64,000 nucleotides of DNA from DATARH01 sp963789255 (GCA_963789255.1 CAWBJW010000001.1:496001-560000), one strand, 5' to 3'. Numbered from the stretch's first letter, positions 37,028-46,220 are shown. The notes: a model not told the origin generated them from the letters alone. A program made the numbers and translations.

Positions 37028-38075
37028 ATGCAATCCGCCGACCCGGCAACCGCGCCCAGCCCGCATCTGGCGGTGCGCCCGAACTGGCTCGCCCTCCGCC
37101 AGGAGGAGATCCTCGACCCCGATCTGCCGATCGTCGATCCGCACCATCATCTGGTCGACCGCGAGAATACCGGCCGCTACCTCCTGCCCGATCTCCTGGC
37201 CGATACCGGCAGCGGGCACAACATCACCGCGACGGTCTATCTCGAATGGCTGTCGATGTACCGTGCCGGCGGCCCGGCCGAGCTGCGTCCGGTCGGCGAG
37301 GTCGAGTTCGCCAATGGCGTCGCCGCGATGGCGGCCTCCGGCATCTACGGCAAGACGCAGGTGTGCGCCGGCATCGTCGGCTTTGCCGATCTGATGCTGG
37401 GCGCCCGGGTCGAGCCGGTGCTCGAGGCGATGATCATGGCGGGCGGGGGGCGGTTTCGCGGTATCCGCTATATTTCCGCCTCGCATCCCGACGATGCCGC
37501 GCGCGGCTCCTCGATCAACCGGCCGGCCGGATTGTTGCTGGACAGAAGCGTGCGCGAGGGCTTCGCCCGGCTGCATCCGCTCGGCCTCGGCTTCGATGCG
37601 TGGATGTACCACACCCAGCTCGGCGAGCTGACGGACCTGGCGCGCGCATTTCCGGAGACCCAGATCGTCCTCGACCATGTCGGCGGGCCGATCGGGATCG
37701 GGCCCTATGCCGGGCGACGCGACGAGGTCTTCGCCGAGTGGCGCGCGCGCATCGCCGAGCTGGCGCGTTGCCCCAATGTGCATGTCAAGCTCGGCGGGCT
37801 CGGCATGCGCCTCTTCGGCTTCGACCTGCATCTGGGCGCGTTGCCGCCGAGCTCCGAAGCAGCTCGCCGCCGCGTGGCGGCCTTATATCGAAACCTGCAT
37901 CGCCGCCTTCGGTCCCGAACGCGCGATGTTCGAGAGCAACTTCCCGGTCGACAAGGGCGGCGGCAGCTATCACGTGTTCTGGAACGCTTTCAAGCGCCTC
38001 GCCGCGGGCCTTACCGCCGCCGAGAAAATCGCCCTCTTCTCGGGCACTGCGAGCCGGTTCTACCGGCTCGGCTGA
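37028..38075 (+). CDS. Amidohydrolase-2 family metal-dependent hydrolase (one frame break)
   Basis: About 348 aa when joined. The metal-binding N-terminal motif is LPIVDPHHHLVDRENTGRYL, the central histidine lies in QIVLDHVGGPIG, and the C-terminal aspartate lies in RAMFESNFPVDKGGGSYHVF. This is the TIM-barrel family of lactonases and decarboxylases (LigI/2-pyrone-4,6-dicarboxylate hydrolase relatives). The frame change at 37859 (extra G in gaa-g-cag) restores SSEQLAAAWRPYIETCIAAF. It probably acts on a ring-cleavage or lactone intermediate of the same pathway. Confidence 0.85.
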
Positions 38076-38081
38076 AGTTTT

Positions 38082-38857
38082 ATGGGTGCAGCGACCCGGG
38101 CCTTCGTCGCGGCTGTAGCCGCCGTGCTGATCGCGGTGAGCCCGCTCGGCACGGCGGGGACTGCGGCAGCCGCAGCAACCTCCAATACCGAAGCAAGGCT
38201 CCCTCAGCCTGATCTGCCGCATGGTCGATGGCGCGGCTGCGGCCAATCGTTTGCCGGCCGGCTTTCTCGCACGCATCCTGTGGCAGGAGAGCCGCTTGCG
38301 CAGTGAGGCTACGAGCCCCGCCGGAGCCGAGGGCGTCGCGCAATTCATGCCGCAAACCGCAGCCGAGCGCGGCCTTGCCGATCCGCGCGACCCCGCCCCG
38401 GCCATCGCTGAGGCGGCACGACTGCTGGCCGACCTCAGGGTGCGGTTCGGCAATCTCGGCCTCGCCGCGGCTGCCTACAACGCCGGCACCGGCCGGGTCA
38501 TCAAATGGCTGCGCCGGCAATCGGACCTGCCTGCCGAGACTCGTCTCTATGTTGTCGCCGTGACCGGCCGACCGGTTGAGGAGTGGGGCTATCCCGCTGG
38601 TGCCCGTCAGCTGTCCGGCAGGGACCGGGAACCATGCCTTGCCGCGATGGCAGACCTTGCGCATTCCGCTCCGGCGGGGACCGCATCCCCTAACTGGCTG
38701 CTGCGGCTCGACCGCAACCTCGCGCGAGCGGTCGGCGTTCTCGCGGCGCTGCCGGCCCGCCATCGCGAACTCCGAACTGGGATCACTGCGCGCGACCTTG
38801 GCGCTGTGCGACAGCATCCGCTCGCTCGGTGCGCGCTGCGCCGTCTACCGGCCCTGA
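38082..38857 (+). CDS. Lytic transglycosylase, SLT domain (two frame breaks)
   Basis: ATG 38082 opens a signal peptide (AFVAAVAAVLIAVSPLG). The SLT domain begins in another frame at about 38200: CRMVDGAAAANRLPAGFLAR, catalytic Glu in ILWQESRLRSEATSPAGAEG, VAQFMPQTAAERGLADP and AAAYNAGTGRVIKWL. A second break near 38768 leads to SLRATLALCDSIRSLGARC, ending at TGA 38855, which resembles the end of a SPOR-like C-terminal domain but is short. It cleaves peptidoglycan glycan strands in the periplasm. The alternative frame to 38985 would overlap ccmI and is rejected. Confidence 0.75.
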
Positions 38858-38861
38858 TGGG

Positions 38862-40085
38862 CTATTTCGGTCCGCTCTCCGCAGGTGCCTTTGCTGCGGC
38901 TTTGCCTGCGGCGGCGGTGCTGGCCTCAGCCAAGGCTTGCTTTAGCGCCGGATCGTCGGGTTTGAGTTTGACGGCGCGGGCATAGGCCTCGCGGGCCTTG
39001 TCGGGTTGGCCCAGTACCATGTAGGAGCGTCCGAGCCTGGCCCAGCCGTCGACATCGTCCGGCTGGTCGGCGAGGCGTGCCGCAAGCTGGCCGACCATCG
39101 CTAGGATCATCGTGCGGCGCTCTTCGGGTGAAGCGCCGGCGGTCGCCTTCGCCGCCGCCGCGACGGCCGCGTCGGTCGGCGCGACGCTGCCCGGCGGTGT
39201 CGCAATGCCGGGAGTTTTGAGCGTCGCCGGATCGATGCCGAGGGCGGCCGCCGCCTGCGCAATCCGCTGATGCACCAGCGGCAGCCACCCGGCATCGGCG
39301 GGCGAATCCGCCGCGAGGTCGCGCCAGTCCTTGAGCGCGCCCTTGGCGTCGCCCTGCTGCATCTGCGCGAGCGCCAGGTAATAGCGCGACCGCGGGGCGG
39401 TTGCCGGGTCGTGCATCCCGGCTTCGAACGCCGCGCGCGCCGCCGGCGTGACAGTCCCCCCGGCCGCCAGCACCAGGGCCTCGCCCCAATCGCCTGATAT
39501 GTCCGCGCGATGCCCGGACAGATCGACCGCATGGCGGTAGGCTTCGGCAGCTTCCTGGTAACGCCCGAGGCTCAGCTCCGAGCGGCCGAGCAATAGCCAG
39601 CCGGTGAGGTCTTCGGGGTGCGTTTTCAAATACGCGCCCAGCCGCGCGACCGCCTCGTTCATGTCGATGTGGGCGGGATTTGCGGCGACCGGCAGTGCGC
39701 TTGCAGCTTTGCGCTCGGCGAAAGGCTGATCCGGCAGGGACGGGGAGCCGAGCTGCCAGTACAGCATCCAGGCGGCGACCGGCAGCAGCAGGATCGCCAG
39801 CATCGCCGCCGCCACCGACTTTGGGTCGGCGGCGATTTCGCCTGCGGTCGGCTTCAGCGCGAGGATGCGGCGAGCGATCTCGGCGCGCGCCGCTTCGGCC
39901 TGCTCGGCGGCCAGCACGCCGCGCGCGAGATCGCGCTCGACCTCGGCCAGCTGGTCGCGGTAGACCGCCAGGTTGTAGGCGTCGCGCGAGGTCGGGGCGC
40001 GTCGGCGCAGCAGCAGCGGCACGAGCAGCATTGCCAGCGCGAGCGAAGTCATCCCCAAGAGCGCGACGGCGAGCCCGATGCTCAC
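38862..40085 (-). CDS. ccmI: Cytochrome c maturation protein CcmI
   Basis: About 407 aa. Two N-terminal membrane helices (ALLGMTSLALAMLLVPLLLR and AAAMLAILLLPVAAWMLYW) enclose a coiled-coil segment (VYRDQLAEVERDLARGVLAA), followed by periplasmic TPR-like repeats (LTGWLLLGRSELSLGRYQEA; VDGWARLGRSYMVLGQPDKA). CcmI presents apocytochrome c to CcmF/H for haem ligation. GTG 40085 overlaps the ccmH stop (GTGA). Last gene of the ccm cluster. Confidence 0.92.
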   Translation of the reverse strand: MSIGLAVALLGMTSLALAMLLVPLLLRRRAPTSRDAYNLAVYRDQLAEVERDLARGVLAAEQAEAARAEIARRILALKPTAGEIAADPKSVAAAMLAILLLPVAAWMLYWQLGSPSLPDQPFAERKAASALPVAANPAHIDMNEAVARLGAYLKTHPEDLTGWLLLGRSELSLGRYQEAAEAYRHAVDLSGHRADISGDWGEALVLAAGGTVTPAARAAFEAGMHDPATAPRSRYYLALAQMQQGDAKGALKDWRDLAADSPADAGWLPLVHQRIAQAAAALGIDPATLKTPGIATPPGSVAPTDAAVAAAAKATAGASPEERRTMILAMVGQLAARLADQPDDVDGWARLGRSYMVLGQPDKAREAYARAVKLKPDDPALKQALAEASTAAAGKAAAKAPAESGPK

Positions 40086-40603
40086 ACCTGTGTTCCCTCG
40101 CCGAGGACGGAAGCGAGATTCCGGCGTTCTTCGGCGCTCAACGGCGGGGTCGGCGGCGCTTCCGGGCGGCGGTAAAACCTGAGGGCCGCAATCCCGCCGA
40201 GCAGCAGGACCACGACCGGCCCGCCCCACAACAAGAGCGTCGCAATTTCGAACGGCGGGCGGAGCAAAACAAAATCGCCATAGCGCGAGCGGATATAGGC
40301 GATGACTTGGTCATTGCTGTCGCCCGCCGCGATGCGCCGGCGCACCAGCATGCGCAAATCATGCGCCAGAGCGGCCTCGGAATCCTCGATCGACTGGTTG
40401 CGGCAGACCAGGCAACGCAGTTCGCTGCCCACCCGCTCCGCCCGCGCTTCAAGCCCCGGATCCGACAGCATCTCGTCGGGCTGCACGGCATAGGCCGGCC
40501 CCGCCGCGAAAACGATCATAGCCAGAGCCAAGGACGCCAGGGCCGCGCGCGCCGCTTGCAGCGGCGACGTGCGTCCTTCGAGGCGAAAGTTTGTGCGACC
40601 CAT
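40082..40603 (-). CDS. ccmH: Cytochrome c maturation protein CcmH (CycL)
   Basis: About 173 aa. A signal-type N-terminus, the redox motif RCLVCRNQSIEDSEAALAHD (thiol pair for apocytochrome reduction), one C-terminal membrane helix (FEIATLLLWGGPVVVLLLGG) and a short basic tail are seen. The start at ATG 40603 lies against a REP unit, and residues 7-13 are encoded by a half REP (40569-40583), so the natural start may have been altered. It works with CcmF and CcmI. Confidence 0.92.
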   Translation of the reverse strand: MGRTNFRLEGRTSPLQAARAALASLALAMIVFAAGPAYAVQPDEMLSDPGLEARAERVGSELRCLVCRNQSIEDSEAALAHDLRMLVRRRIAAGDSNDQVIAYIRSRYGDFVLLRPPFEIATLLLWGGPVVVLLLGGIAALRFYRRPEAPPTPPLSAEERRNLASVLGEGTQV

Positions 40604-40653
40604 AAACCTACGTCATCCTGCGGAGGCCGCGAAGCGGGCGTCTCGAAGGACGC
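40569..40653. repeat. REP-like pair (copy 2), overlapping the ccmH start
   Basis: A half unit GTGCGTCCTTCGAGG (40569-40583) and a full unit CGTCATCCTGCGGAGG...TCTCGAAGGACGCG (40611-40653) face each other. They separate ccmH from ccmG and split what is normally a tightly coupled operon. Confidence 0.75.
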
Positions 40654-40683
40654 GCAGTTGCATCTCCAAGACGCGGGTCCGCA

Positions 40684-41217
40684 TCATCGCTCGAGCCTGG
40701 CGACCAGCGGCAGGATCGTGTGCGCGACATCGGCCTCGGTCAGCGGTCCGACATGCTTGTAGCGAATGCGCCCGGTGCGATCGACGATGAAGGTCTCGGG
40801 CACGCCGTAGACGCCCCAGTCGATGCCGACCCGCCCGTCATCGGCGCCGATCCTGGTATAGGGGTTGCCGAGCGCGGCGATCCAGGCGAGCGCGGTATCC
40901 CGCTTGTCCTTGTAGTCGATGCCGTAGATCGGCACGCGCTTGGCTCGGGCGAGTGCATTCAGCACCGGGTGCTCTGCGCGGCATGGGGTACACCACGAAG
41001 CAAAGGCGTTGACGAGGCTGACATGCCCCTGCAGATCGGCCGAGGAAAACCCCTGCGTTCCCTGCGCCAGCGGCGGCAGCTTGAAGCGCGGCGCCGGCTT
41101 GTCGATCAGCGGCGAGGGCAGCACCATCGTGTCGATGCCGAGCCCGAAATAGAACCCCGCCACGAGCACCGCGAACACCGCGCCGGGCAGCAGATAGACC
41201 CAACTCCGCCGGTTCAT
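40684..41217 (-). CDS. ccmG: Thiol:disulfide interchange protein CcmG/DsbE
   Basis: About 177 aa. An N-terminal membrane anchor (VYLLPGAVFAVLVAGFYFGL) and a periplasmic thioredoxin domain with active site NAFASWCTPCRAEHPVLN; GVPETFIVDRTGRIRYK holds the cis-proline region. It keeps apocytochrome cysteines and CcmH reduced. ATG 41217 overlaps the ccmF stop (ATGA). Confidence 0.94.
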   Translation of the reverse strand: MNRRSWVYLLPGAVFAVLVAGFYFGLGIDTMVLPSPLIDKPAPRFKLPPLAQGTQGFSSADLQGHVSLVNAFASWCTPCRAEHPVLNALARAKRVPIYGIDYKDKRDTALAWIAALGNPYTRIGADDGRVGIDWGVYGVPETFIVDRTGRIRYKHVGPLTEADVAHTILPLVARLER

Positions 41218-43202
41218 TCGGCGGCCTGGATCCCAGCCGCGGCAACCGGCCGCGCGCGCCGCGGTGCGCCGATCCGATGGCGCCGGTCGGTCAGCGAGAC
41301 CAGCCCGCCCAAGGCCATCGCCGCCGCGCCGAGCCAGATCCACGGCACCAGCGGGTTGTAATAGAGGCGCAGCACGTAGCCGCCCTTGCCGTCGGGATCG
41401 CCGATCACGACGTAGACATCGGCCAAGAGATTGGTGCGGATCGCCACTCCGGTCGCGGCCCCGTCCTCGGCCGTGTAGAAGCGCTTATACGGATGCATCG
41501 CGGCGATTTCGCTGCCGCCCTCCAGCAACCGCATGTCGGCGCGGGTTTCGGTATAATCGGGCCCGCGGACCTCGCGGACCCCGTCGAAGGCAATCCTGTA
41601 GCCGGCCAATTCGAAGGATTGGCCGGGGCGGCCGCTGACGACCCTCTGCTCGGTCCACGCATTCGAGCCGGTGATCCCGGCGATCACCACCGCCATGCCG
41701 GCATGGGCGAAGGTCATGCCCCAGGCGGCGCGCGGCAGGTGCAGGGCCCGGCGCAGCACACTCGGCAGCGGCTCGGCGAACAGGCGCGCCCGCTCGGCCA
41801 ACTCGGTGAGCGTCGCGGCGAGCAGCCAGGCCGCCAGCGCCAGGCCGCAGGCGGCGCCAATCGATCGCGCCCCGGTCGCCATCAGCGTCACCAGCGCCGC
41901 CGCCGCAGTCGCGACGAACGCCCATTTGAGGCGGCTCAGTGCCGCGACGAGGTCGCCGCGCTTCCACGGCAACATCGGTCCAACCGCCATCGCGATCAAC
42001 AGCGGGATCATGATCGGCACAAAGGTCATCCGGTAAAAGGGCGGGCCGACCGATACCGTCTGATGCGTGACGACATCGAGAAACAGCGGATAAAGCGTGC
42101 CGATCAGCACCGTCGCCGCCGCCGTCGTCAGCAGCAGATTGTTCAACAAGAGGCCGCCTTCGCGCGAGATCGGCGCGAACAGGCCGCTGCCGGCAAGCAG
42201 CGGCGCCCGCCAGGCGAACAGAATGAGCGCCCCGCCGGTATAGAGGCTCAGCATGAGCAGGATGAAGACGCCGCGCCGCGGGTCGGAGGCAAACGCGTGC
42301 ACCGAGGTCAAGACACCGGAGCGCACCAGAAAGGTGCCGAGGAGGCTCAGCGAAAAGGTCAGGATGGCGAGCAGGATGGTCCAGGTTTTGAGCGCCTCGC
42401 GCTTCTCGACGACGATCGCCGAATGCAATAGCGCGGTGCCGACCAGCCACGGCATGAACGAGGCATTCTCGACCGGGTCCCAAAACCACCAGCCGCCCCA
42501 GCCGAGCGTGTAATACGACCACCAGCTGCCCATCGCGATGCCGGCGGTCAGGGCGCACCAGGCCGCCAAAGTCCACGGGCGGACCCACCGCGCCCAGGCC
42601 GGATCGACCCGCCCCTCGATCAGCGCGGCAATGGCAAAGCAGAACGAGATCGAGAACCCGACATAACCGAGATAGAGGCAGGGCGGGTGAAAGGCGAGGC
42701 CGCGATCCTGCAATAGCGGATTGAGCCCGGCGCCGTCGGCGGGGACCGGCGACAGCCGCTGGAAGGGGTTCGAGGTCAACAGGATGAAGAGCAGAAAGCC
42801 GACCCCGATCATCGCCTGCACGGCAAGGACGCGCGCCCGCAATGCCGGCGGCAGGTTATGGCCGAAGGCGGCTACCGCGGCGCCGTATAGCGCGAGGATG
42901 AAGACCCACAGCAGCATCGAGCCTTCGTGGTTGCTCCACACCCCGGTCAGCTTGTAGAGCAGCGGCTTCATGCTGTTGGAGTTCGCCGCGACATTGGCGA
43001 GCGAAAAGTCGGAGACCGCATAGGCGTGCATCAACGCGAAAAACGCGGTCCCGACGAAGAGGAACTGGGCGAGCGCCGCCGGCCGCGCCCAGGCGGTCAA
43101 CGCCGCGTTGTTGCGCGCCGCGCCAATGAGCGGCACCACGGCCTGCAACGCCGCAATGCACAGCGCGAGCACCAGAGCGAAATGCCCGGCCTCGTCGATC
43201 AT
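41214..43202 (-). CDS. ccmF: Haem lyase subunit CcmF
   Basis: About 662 aa, many membrane helices. The tryptophan-rich WWD signature GWGGWWFWDPVENASFMPWL is near residue 240. Histidines in SNHEGSMLLWVFILALYGA and AFHPPCLYLGYVGF are likely haem ligands. CcmF receives haem from CcmE and joins it to apocytochrome c with CcmH/I. The ccmABCDE genes are not in this window. The clustering agrees with use of c-type cytochromes such as the dihaem protein at 58009. Confidence 0.97.
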   Translation of the reverse strand: MIDEAGHFALVLALCIAALQAVVPLIGAARNNAALTAWARPAALAQFLFVGTAFFALMHAYAVSDFSLANVAANSNSMKPLLYKLTGVWSNHEGSMLLWVFILALYGAAVAAFGHNLPPALRARVLAVQAMIGVGFLLFILLTSNPFQRLSPVPADGAGLNPLLQDRGLAFHPPCLYLGYVGFSISFCFAIAALIEGRVDPAWARWVRPWTLAAWCALTAGIAMGSWWSYYTLGWGGWWFWDPVENASFMPWLVGTALLHSAIVVEKREALKTWTILLAILTFSLSLLGTFLVRSGVLTSVHAFASDPRRGVFILLMLSLYTGGALILFAWRAPLLAGSGLFAPISREGGLLLNNLLLTTAAATVLIGTLYPLFLDVVTHQTVSVGPPFYRMTFVPIMIPLLIAMAVGPMLPWKRGDLVAALSRLKWAFVATAAAALVTLMATGARSIGAACGLALAAWLLAATLTELAERARLFAEPLPSVLRRALHLPRAAWGMTFAHAGMAVVIAGITGSNAWTEQRVVSGRPGQSFELAGYRIAFDGVREVRGPDYTETRADMRLLEGGSEIAAMHPYKRFYTAEDGAATGVAIRTNLLADVYVVIGDPDGKGGYVLRLYYNPLVPWIWLGAAAMALGGLVSLTDRRHRIGAPRRARPVAAAGIQAAE

Positions 43203-43308
43203 GGCGGGCCCCGGGCTGGATCAAGGCGGAAAACGAACCGCGTCAACGCGAAATTCATTGAGGGATCGCAATGCCGTAGCTTCGTCGCCGGCCACAAGGG
43301 CCAACTGT

Positions 43309-43317
43309 ATTATACCA
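43309..43317 (-). promoter_or_regulatory. Candidate extended -10 promoter for ccmF
   Basis: On the minus strand the sequence reads TGGTATAAT, a perfect TATAAT with the extended TGn, about 107 bases before the ccmF start. No clear -35 was identified, as allowed for extended -10 promoters. Confidence 0.55.
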
Positions 43318-43406
43318 CGATCGACGGCAACGCCCGGCGCAAACCGGCGCGTGCAACTCTTCGCGTTATCCTTCTCCGCAGGGTGGAGGAGCGGGCTGCA
43401 GCCGCC

Positions 43407-43985
43407 TCAGGCGGCGCGACGCGCGGCGGGACGGCGATCTGCCGCGCGACGCCGGTGTACGGCCTCGGCCATGACCGCGGGCGTCGGGCGATGCGGGACC
43501 TCCGCCTCCATATCCATCAGCCGGCGCAGTTGGCCGCGGCCCCGCGACAGGCGGGAGCGAACGGTGCCGACCGGGATCCGGAGGATCAGCGCGACCGCCT
43601 CGTATCGCATGCCTTCGAGACCGACGAGCAGGATCACCTCGCGCTGTTCCTGCGGCAGTCTGGCAAGCGCCCTGTCGAGGTCGCGCAGCTGAAGCACGGC
43701 GTGCGCGCTGGGTTGCACGGTCAGCCCCGACGCCATCTCGTCAACCGCGACGTTGACGCCCTCGCGCACCGAGCGTCGCACATCATTGACATGCTGGTTG
43801 TGCAGGATCGTGAACAGCCAGGCCCGCAGATCGGTGCCGGGCTGCCAGAGATGCTGTTTGGCGACGGCCCGGGTCAGGCCGCTCTGGACGAGATCGTCGG
43901 CTCGGGCGACATCGCGGGTCAGCGCGCGCGCATAGCGCCGCAGCCGCGGGATCTCCGCTCCGAGCAGTCGAGCGAAATCGTTCAT
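43407..43985 (-). CDS. ECF-type RNA polymerase sigma factor
   Basis: About 192 aa. Region 2 is LLGAEIPRLRRYARALTRDV to QPGTDLRAWLFTILHNQHVN, and region 4 is LDRALARLPQEQREVILLVG, followed by the HTH ALILRIPVGTVRSRLSRGRG. The C-terminal tail is basic (RRRAADRRPAARRAA). No anti-sigma or sensor gene is adjacent, unlike most ECF loci. The promoter class is unknown. It is transcribed away from the flavoprotein gene. Confidence 0.92.
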   Translation of the reverse strand: MNDFARLLGAEIPRLRRYARALTRDVARADDLVQSGLTRAVAKQHLWQPGTDLRAWLFTILHNQHVNDVRRSVREGVNVAVDEMASGLTVQPSAHAVLQLRDLDRALARLPQEQREVILLVGLEGMRYEAVALILRIPVGTVRSRLSRGRGQLRRLMDMEAEVPHRPTPAVMAEAVHRRRAADRRPAARRAA

Positions 43986-44211
43986 CGGAAAACCTCATCG
44001 TTGCTGTCGCACTCTCGAAGGCCGAGTTCGACCGATAAGGCAGGATAGGGGGACGATGTAACGCTATGATGTACCGTGAATCTCGGCTCGGTAAAATGTT
44101 GTAACTGTTTGCCGGCTGCGGCGTCCGGCCGGTGAAGGGGCGGACCGGTTTGTAAACGGCCATCGCGGATAAATTTGCTCCGGCCCGATCGATCTTGTTT
44201 AGATTGGCGGC

Positions 44212-45885
44212 ATGACCCACCTCGAGTGCGATGTGCTGATCGTGGGTGCCGGCGGCGCCGGGATGTATGCCGCGATCGCCGCGTCGCGCGCCGGGGCAGG
44301 GCAGGTGCTGCTCGCCGACAAGAGCCTCGTCGGCCGCGGCGGCGCTACGGTAATGGCGCAGATGACGGTGGCGGCGGCGCTCGGCGAGGAATGCCCTGAC
44401 GATTGGACCGCGCATCTCGACGACACGCTCGCCGCCGGCCGTGGCCTCTGCGATGAGAACCTCGCCGCGCTGCTCTGCCATGAGGCGCCGGCGCGGATCC
44501 GCGAGATGGCGGAGTGGCGGGTCGGCTGGGCATGCCGCGCCGACGGGCATATCGCCCAGGTCAGCGCGCCCGGCCACTCGCGGCCGCGCTGCTGCTATGT
44601 CGATTTTCTCAACACCGGCCCGGCCGTCGCCGCGACGCTGCGCCGACAGATCGCGCATCTCGCCGCGATCCGCCGGGTCAGCAATCTGAACGTCACCGAC
44701 ATCGTCACGCTCGATGGTGCGGTGGCCGGCGCGGTGGCGCTCGACAGCGCCAGCGGCACGGCGGTGACGATCGCCGCTACGGCGGTGATCATCGCCGCTG
44801 GCGGCCTGACCCGTATTTTCCGTCGCAACAGCGCCTCCGCCAATATGGGCGGCGATGGTTATGCGCTGGCGCTCGCGGCGGGGGCCGATCTGGTCGATAT
44901 GGAGTTCGTGCAGTTCTTCCCGATCGGCCACCTGGCGCCGCGCCTGGTCGGCATGGACCCGATCATGTGGGACCCGTTCCGCTACAAGCTGGGCGGCCGG
45001 CTGCTCGACGGCAATGGGCGCGAGTTCCTCGCCGATTACGGCAGCGACGAGACGAGCGGGTACACGACGCCGCGCGACCTTGCGACCTACGCGATCGGGA
45101 AGGAGGTCGCGGCGGGACGCGGTTCGCCGCACGGCGGCGTCTATCTGTCCTTCGCCCATGTGCCGCGGAGCGCGCTCAACGCCGCCTTCGGGCCGGTCAT
45201 CGCGCGGCTGGCGAAGAACGGCATCGATCTCGGGCATATGCCGGTCGAGGTCGCGCCGATCGCGCATTACCACATGGGCGGAATCGCCGTGGACGAGCGG
45301 ATGGCAACCCGCGTGCCCGGTCTCTACGCTGCGGGTGAGGCGGCGGGCGGCGCCAATGGCGCCAACCGGCTGTCGGGCAACGCAATTCCCGAAGCGTTGG
45401 TGTTCGGCGAGCGCGCCGGGCAAAGCGCTGCCGCCTATGCCGCAAGGCGCTCGCCCATGTGGCGTCGCCAGTCCGCGGCCGCGGCCGTCGAGCGCATCCG
45501 CCGCCTCTCGGAGGGCCGCCGCGGCGCTGTCAGCCCGGCGTCGCTGCTCGACGAACTGCGCGAGCTGATGTGGACCGAGGTCGGCCCGCTACGCACCGCC
45601 GCCGGTCTCGCCCGCGCCGTCGCCCGGCTCGCGGAAATTGGGGCGGCCTTGCGCGAGGCGGCGATCGCGCCGGGCCTGGTGTTCAACCCGACGCTCGCGG
45701 ACTGGTTCGAGGCGCGCGCGAGCCTCGTTGCCGCCGAAGCCGTGGCGCGGGCGGCCGTGGCGCGCCGGGAGAGCCGCGGCGCGCATCAGCGCGAGGATTT
45801 TCCCGAAACCGACCCCGCCTGGGCGCGACCCCAGCTTGTGTCAATGGCGCGCGACGGCACGCTTGCCGCGGGTTTCGCGCGATGA
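44212..45885 (+). CDS. Fumarate reductase/succinate dehydrogenase-like flavoprotein (second)
   Basis: About 557 aa. The FAD motif DVLIVGAGGAGMYAAIAASR is followed by GRGGATVMAQMTVAAALG. The central active-site region MEFVQFFPIGHLAPRLVG and APIAHYHMGGIAVDERMATR (His and Arg, as in fumarate reductases), then FAD segment GLYAAGEAAGGANGANRLSG. The C-terminal helical domain is typical. The HYHMGG and GANRLSGN motifs make it closer to true SdhA/FrdA than the flavoprotein at 714. The stop overlaps the 2Fe-2S gene (ATGA). Confidence 0.88.
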   Translation: MTHLECDVLIVGAGGAGMYAAIAASRAGAGQVLLADKSLVGRGGATVMAQMTVAAALGEECPDDWTAHLDDTLAAGRGLCDENLAALLCHEAPARIREMAEWRVGWACRADGHIAQVSAPGHSRPRCCYVDFLNTGPAVAATLRRQIAHLAAIRRVSNLNVTDIVTLDGAVAGAVALDSASGTAVTIAATAVIIAAGGLTRIFRRNSASANMGGDGYALALAAGADLVDMEFVQFFPIGHLAPRLVGMDPIMWDPFRYKLGGRLLDGNGREFLADYGSDETSGYTTPRDLATYAIGKEVAAGRGSPHGGVYLSFAHVPRSALNAAFGPVIARLAKNGIDLGHMPVEVAPIAHYHMGGIAVDERMATRVPGLYAAGEAAGGANGANRLSGNAIPEALVFGERAGQSAAAYAARRSPMWRRQSAAAAVERIRRLSEGRRGAVSPASLLDELRELMWTEVGPLRTAAGLARAVARLAEIGAALREAAIAPGLVFNPTLADWFEARASLVAAEAVARAAVARRESRGAHQREDFPETDPAWARPQLVSMARDGTLAAGFAR

Positions 45886-46220
45886 CGGCGCGGACAACGC
45901 GACTGCGTGTGCGCCGCGGCACCGTCGGCGAACCGGCGCGTTACGAGGAATTCGCGGTGCCATTCGAGGACGGCGCGACGGTCCTCGATGCGCTGATCTG
46001 GATACGCACGCACCGCAACTCGTCGCTGGCCATCCGTTACAGCTGCATCAGCGCGAATGTGTGCAAGGAATGCACGATCGCGATCGACGGTGCCGTCGAT
46101 TATGCCTGCACCACCCGGCTGCGTCCCGACGCGGCGATCACGCTCGACCCGTTGCCCGGCAAGCCGGTGCTGCGCGATCTGGTCAGCGAGACGCGGTCGC
46201 CGCGCGAGCGGGTGAAATAG
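45882..46220 (+). CDS. 2Fe-2S ferredoxin-like SdhB/FrdB N-domain protein
   Basis: About 112 aa, only the N-terminal half of a normal ~240-aa SdhB/FrdB. It has FEDGATVLDALIWIRTHRNS, then the cluster motif YSCISANVCKECTIAIDGAV and DYACTTRLRP. The spacing is C-x5-C-x2-C-x10-C rather than the usual C-x4-C-x2-C. The domain for the 3Fe-4S/4Fe-4S clusters is absent. It presumably passes electrons between the adjacent flavoprotein and an unknown partner. No membrane-anchor gene follows. Confidence 0.83.
   Translation: MTARTTRLRVRRGTVGEPARYEEFAVPFEDGATVLDALIWIRTHRNSSLAIRYSCISANVCKECTIAIDGAVDYACTTRLRPDAAITLDPLPGKPVLRDLVSETRSPRERVK

Noticed and set aside
34949..37831. 960-residue antisense open frame across hpaB, the VOC gene and the amidohydrolase
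   Set aside because: It mirrors three real genes on the other strand, is rich in Arg/Ala/Asp/His, and has no domain pattern. Such long antisense frames are common at this GC.
38858..38985. Extension of the lytic transglycosylase to 38985
   Set aside because: It would run antisense into the end of ccmI and the residues are Ala/Gly/Ser-rich; the frame ending at 38857 is more protein-like.
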